Position numbers and translations under genes: made by a program. The notes under the pieces are model-generated. The model made no database searches, was not told the origin of the DNA, and saw nothing but the letters and a program-made list of their open reading frames with translations. From Chloroflexota bacterium (GTDB lineage: Bacteria; Chloroflexota; Dehalococcoidia; SZUA-161): a stretch of DNA of 7,366 bases. Positions 6,949 through 7,366 of this stretch are shown here, one piece after another. The DNA is taken from positions 1 through 7,366 of the forward strand of contig QIGA01000222.1 of assembly GCA_003229915.1 (NCBI GenBank). The letters are read 5' to 3'. How positions within the stretch are numbered: the first letter of the stretch is position 1; every line of letters starts with the position of its first letter.

Positions 6949-6996
6949 TTAGTTGATCCGATCTCCCGGTTGATTGCTATCCCCTTGGCTGGTCAT
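6949..6996 (-). CDS. Possible 15-residue leader ORF upstream of purA
   Basis: An ATG at 6996 opens a short frame, MTSQGDSNQPGDRIN, ending with TAA at 6949-6951. AGGAAG at 7001-7006 gives a plausible Shine-Dalgarno. The TAA merges with the AAGG of purA, and purA starts 11 nt further on in another frame, so terminating ribosomes would sit on the purA start region. Composition is unremarkable, with no run of regulatory codons. A chance ORF cannot be excluded. Confidence 0.25.
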   Translation of the reverse strand: MTSQGDSNQPGDRIN

Positions 6997-7041
6997 CGCG
7001 CTTCCTGTTTGTCGGTATTCTTAAGAGTAACAAAGAAAGAG

Positions 7042-7128
7042 CGGAGAGGGTGGGATTCGAACCCACGGGCCGGAAAACCGGCCACGCGCTCTCCAGGCGC
7101 GCCTGATCGTCCACTCCAGCACCTCTCC
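7042..7128 (-). tRNA. tRNA-Ser, anticodon GGA
   Basis: The minus strand folds as a class II tRNA of 87 nt. The acceptor is GGAGAGG (7122-7128) with CCTCTCC (7043-7049) and discriminator G at 7042. The anticodon stem CGCGC/GCGCG encloses the loop CTGGAGA, with anticodon GGA at 7092-7094, reading UCC and UCU. The long variable arm GGCCGG-TTTT-CCGGCC is the serine hallmark. The T arm is GTGGG-TTCGAAT-CCCAC. No 3' CCA is encoded (CTC follows). Its 5' end lies one nucleotide after the discriminator of the upstream tRNA-Ser(CGA). Confidence 0.96.
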
Positions 7129-7129
7129 C

Positions 7130-7215
7130 CGGAGAGGGTGGGATTCGAACCCACGGTTGCCGAAAGCAACACCGCTTTTCGAGAGCGGCACCATAGACCA
7201 CTCGGACACCTCTCC
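7130..7215 (-). tRNA. tRNA-Ser, anticodon CGA
   Basis: Class II tRNA of 86 nt on the minus strand. The acceptor is GGAGAGG (7209-7215) with CCTCTCC (7131-7137) and discriminator G at 7130. The anticodon stem CCGCT/AGCGG holds the loop CTCGAAA, with anticodon CGA at 7179-7181, reading UCG. The variable arm GTTGC-TTTCG-GCAAC is long, as in serine tRNAs. The T arm is GTGGG-TTCGAAT-CCCAC. CCA is not encoded (GGG follows). The 27 nt at its 3' end (7130-7156) are identical to 7042-7068 in the next tRNA, so the pair probably arose by duplication or is kept alike by gene conversion. Confidence 0.96.
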
Positions 7216-7224
7216 CGCGTCCAG

Positions 7225-7253
7225 ATTATAAGAGTTTTGCCTGCCAATGTCCA
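7225..7253 (-). promoter_or_regulatory. Strong sigma-70-type promoter of the serine tRNA pair
   Basis: The minus strand has TGGACA (7248-7253) and a consensus TATAAT (7225-7230) separated by exactly 17 bp. Transcription should start near 7218, about 3 nt before the first base of tRNA-Ser(CGA). This is the best promoter match in the window and fits a highly expressed stable-RNA unit. It may also serve purA downstream. Confidence 0.8.
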
Positions 7254-7339
7254 CTTCTTATCACTGTATGTGACACTTGAGGCGGCCTACGCGTATTCTC
7301 TGGTATCCCCAGACGTACTGAGATACAATCATCTCGCAC
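7226..7339 (-). CDS. Unassigned short ORF with a good Shine-Dalgarno (37 residues)
   Basis: GTG at 7337-7339 is preceded by AGGAGG (7349-7354) at an ideal 9-nt spacing. The frame runs 37 codons to TAA at 7226-7228, inside the -10 box of the tRNA promoter. The peptide starts VRDDCISVRLG, is rich in Arg and Pro, has no membrane segment, and I do not recognise it. An alternative is the ATG at 7332, encoding 23 residues in another frame (stop TGA at 7261-7263), but its spacing of 16 nt is poor. It may be a small gene, a degraded gene 5' end, or a chance frame behind a real ribosome-binding site. Confidence 0.25.
   Translation of the reverse strand: MRDDCISVRLGIPENTRRPPQVSHTVIRSGHWQAKLL
7259..7275. 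promoter_or_regulatory. Dyad TATCAC-N5-GTGACA just upstream of the tRNA promoter
   Basis: TATCAC (7259-7264) and GTGACA (7270-7275) form a 17-bp near-palindrome with 5 of 6 arm positions matching. It lies 5 bp upstream of the -35 box of the tRNA promoter, where an activator or upstream regulator could bind. The half-site TCAC/GTGA is common to several regulator families. No regulator is identified, and the chance of coincidence is considerable. Confidence 0.25.
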
Positions 7340-7366
7340 CCGCTTGCACCTCCTTTGCTTTGAGTT

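Noticed and set aside
7130..7156. 27-nt direct repeat (with 7042-7068) as a possible phage attachment duplication
   Set aside because: The repeats are the T arm plus acceptor of two adjacent serine tRNAs, 88 nt apart with only tRNA between; no integrase or mobile cargo is present. tRNA duplication explains it.
6977..7254. Three overlapping minus-strand frames of 74-84 codons across the tRNA region
   Set aside because: They read straight through two well-folded tRNA genes; peptides with repeated VGSNPTLS or RGFESHPL are the familiar false translations of tRNA T arms.
7218..7366. Plus-strand frame open to the right edge
   Set aside because: It runs through the tRNA promoter, has no Shine-Dalgarno before its only GTG candidate and gives no recognisable protein.

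Overview
The window reads as an ordinary stretch of bacterial chromosome carrying nucleotide-biosynthesis housekeeping genes, one accessory acyl-dehydratase gene and a serine tRNA pair. The DNA is fairly GC-rich, genes are tightly packed, and GTG starts are used twice (pyrK-type and dehydratase genes). The gene mix, a PyrK-type electron-transfer subunit next to carB plus a MaoC/FAS1-like dehydratase, together with fragments that resemble dispersed repeats, would fit a Chloroflexota (Dehalococcoidia-like) or similar anaerobic or environmental lineage. That placement is an impression and is not proven by the sequence.

Left part, plus strand (1-4276): the 3' end of a RAYT/IS200-like (Y1) transposase gene runs 13 nt into the start of carB, the large subunit of carbamoyl-phosphate synthase. 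Five nucleotides after carB comes a pyrK-type gene for the FAD/[2Fe-2S] electron-transfer subunit of dihydroorotate dehydrogenase. carB and pyrK act at the first and fourth steps of de novo UMP synthesis and are almost certainly co-transcribed. No carA or pyrD lies in the window. A promoter-like sequence inside the transposase 3' end could drive carB. The last codons of pyrK are formed by a perfect 13-bp inverted repeat, which is also the only strong hairpin in the convergent junction with the next gene.

Right part, minus strand (7366 down to 4302), in transcription order: a short unassigned ORF with a good Shine-Dalgarno; a strong sigma-70-type promoter; two serine tRNA genes (anticodons CGA, then GGA) one nucleotide apart; a short leader with a possible 15-codon ORF; purA (adenylosuccinate synthetase, first committed step to AMP); a 227-nt spacer with degenerate inverted repeats and an extended -10 promoter; and a two-domain MaoC-like dehydratase. 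tRNA-Ser and purA may share a transcript, since no clear promoter or terminator separates them. The dehydratase appears to have its own promoter.

I found no CRISPR array, prophage, toxin-antitoxin pair, defence gene or convincing new multi-gene system. The points worth a second look are small: the transposase-carB overlap, the palindrome-encoded PyrK tail, the one-nucleotide tRNA spacer with an almost leaderless promoter, and several short dyads and mini-ORFs in the spacers.
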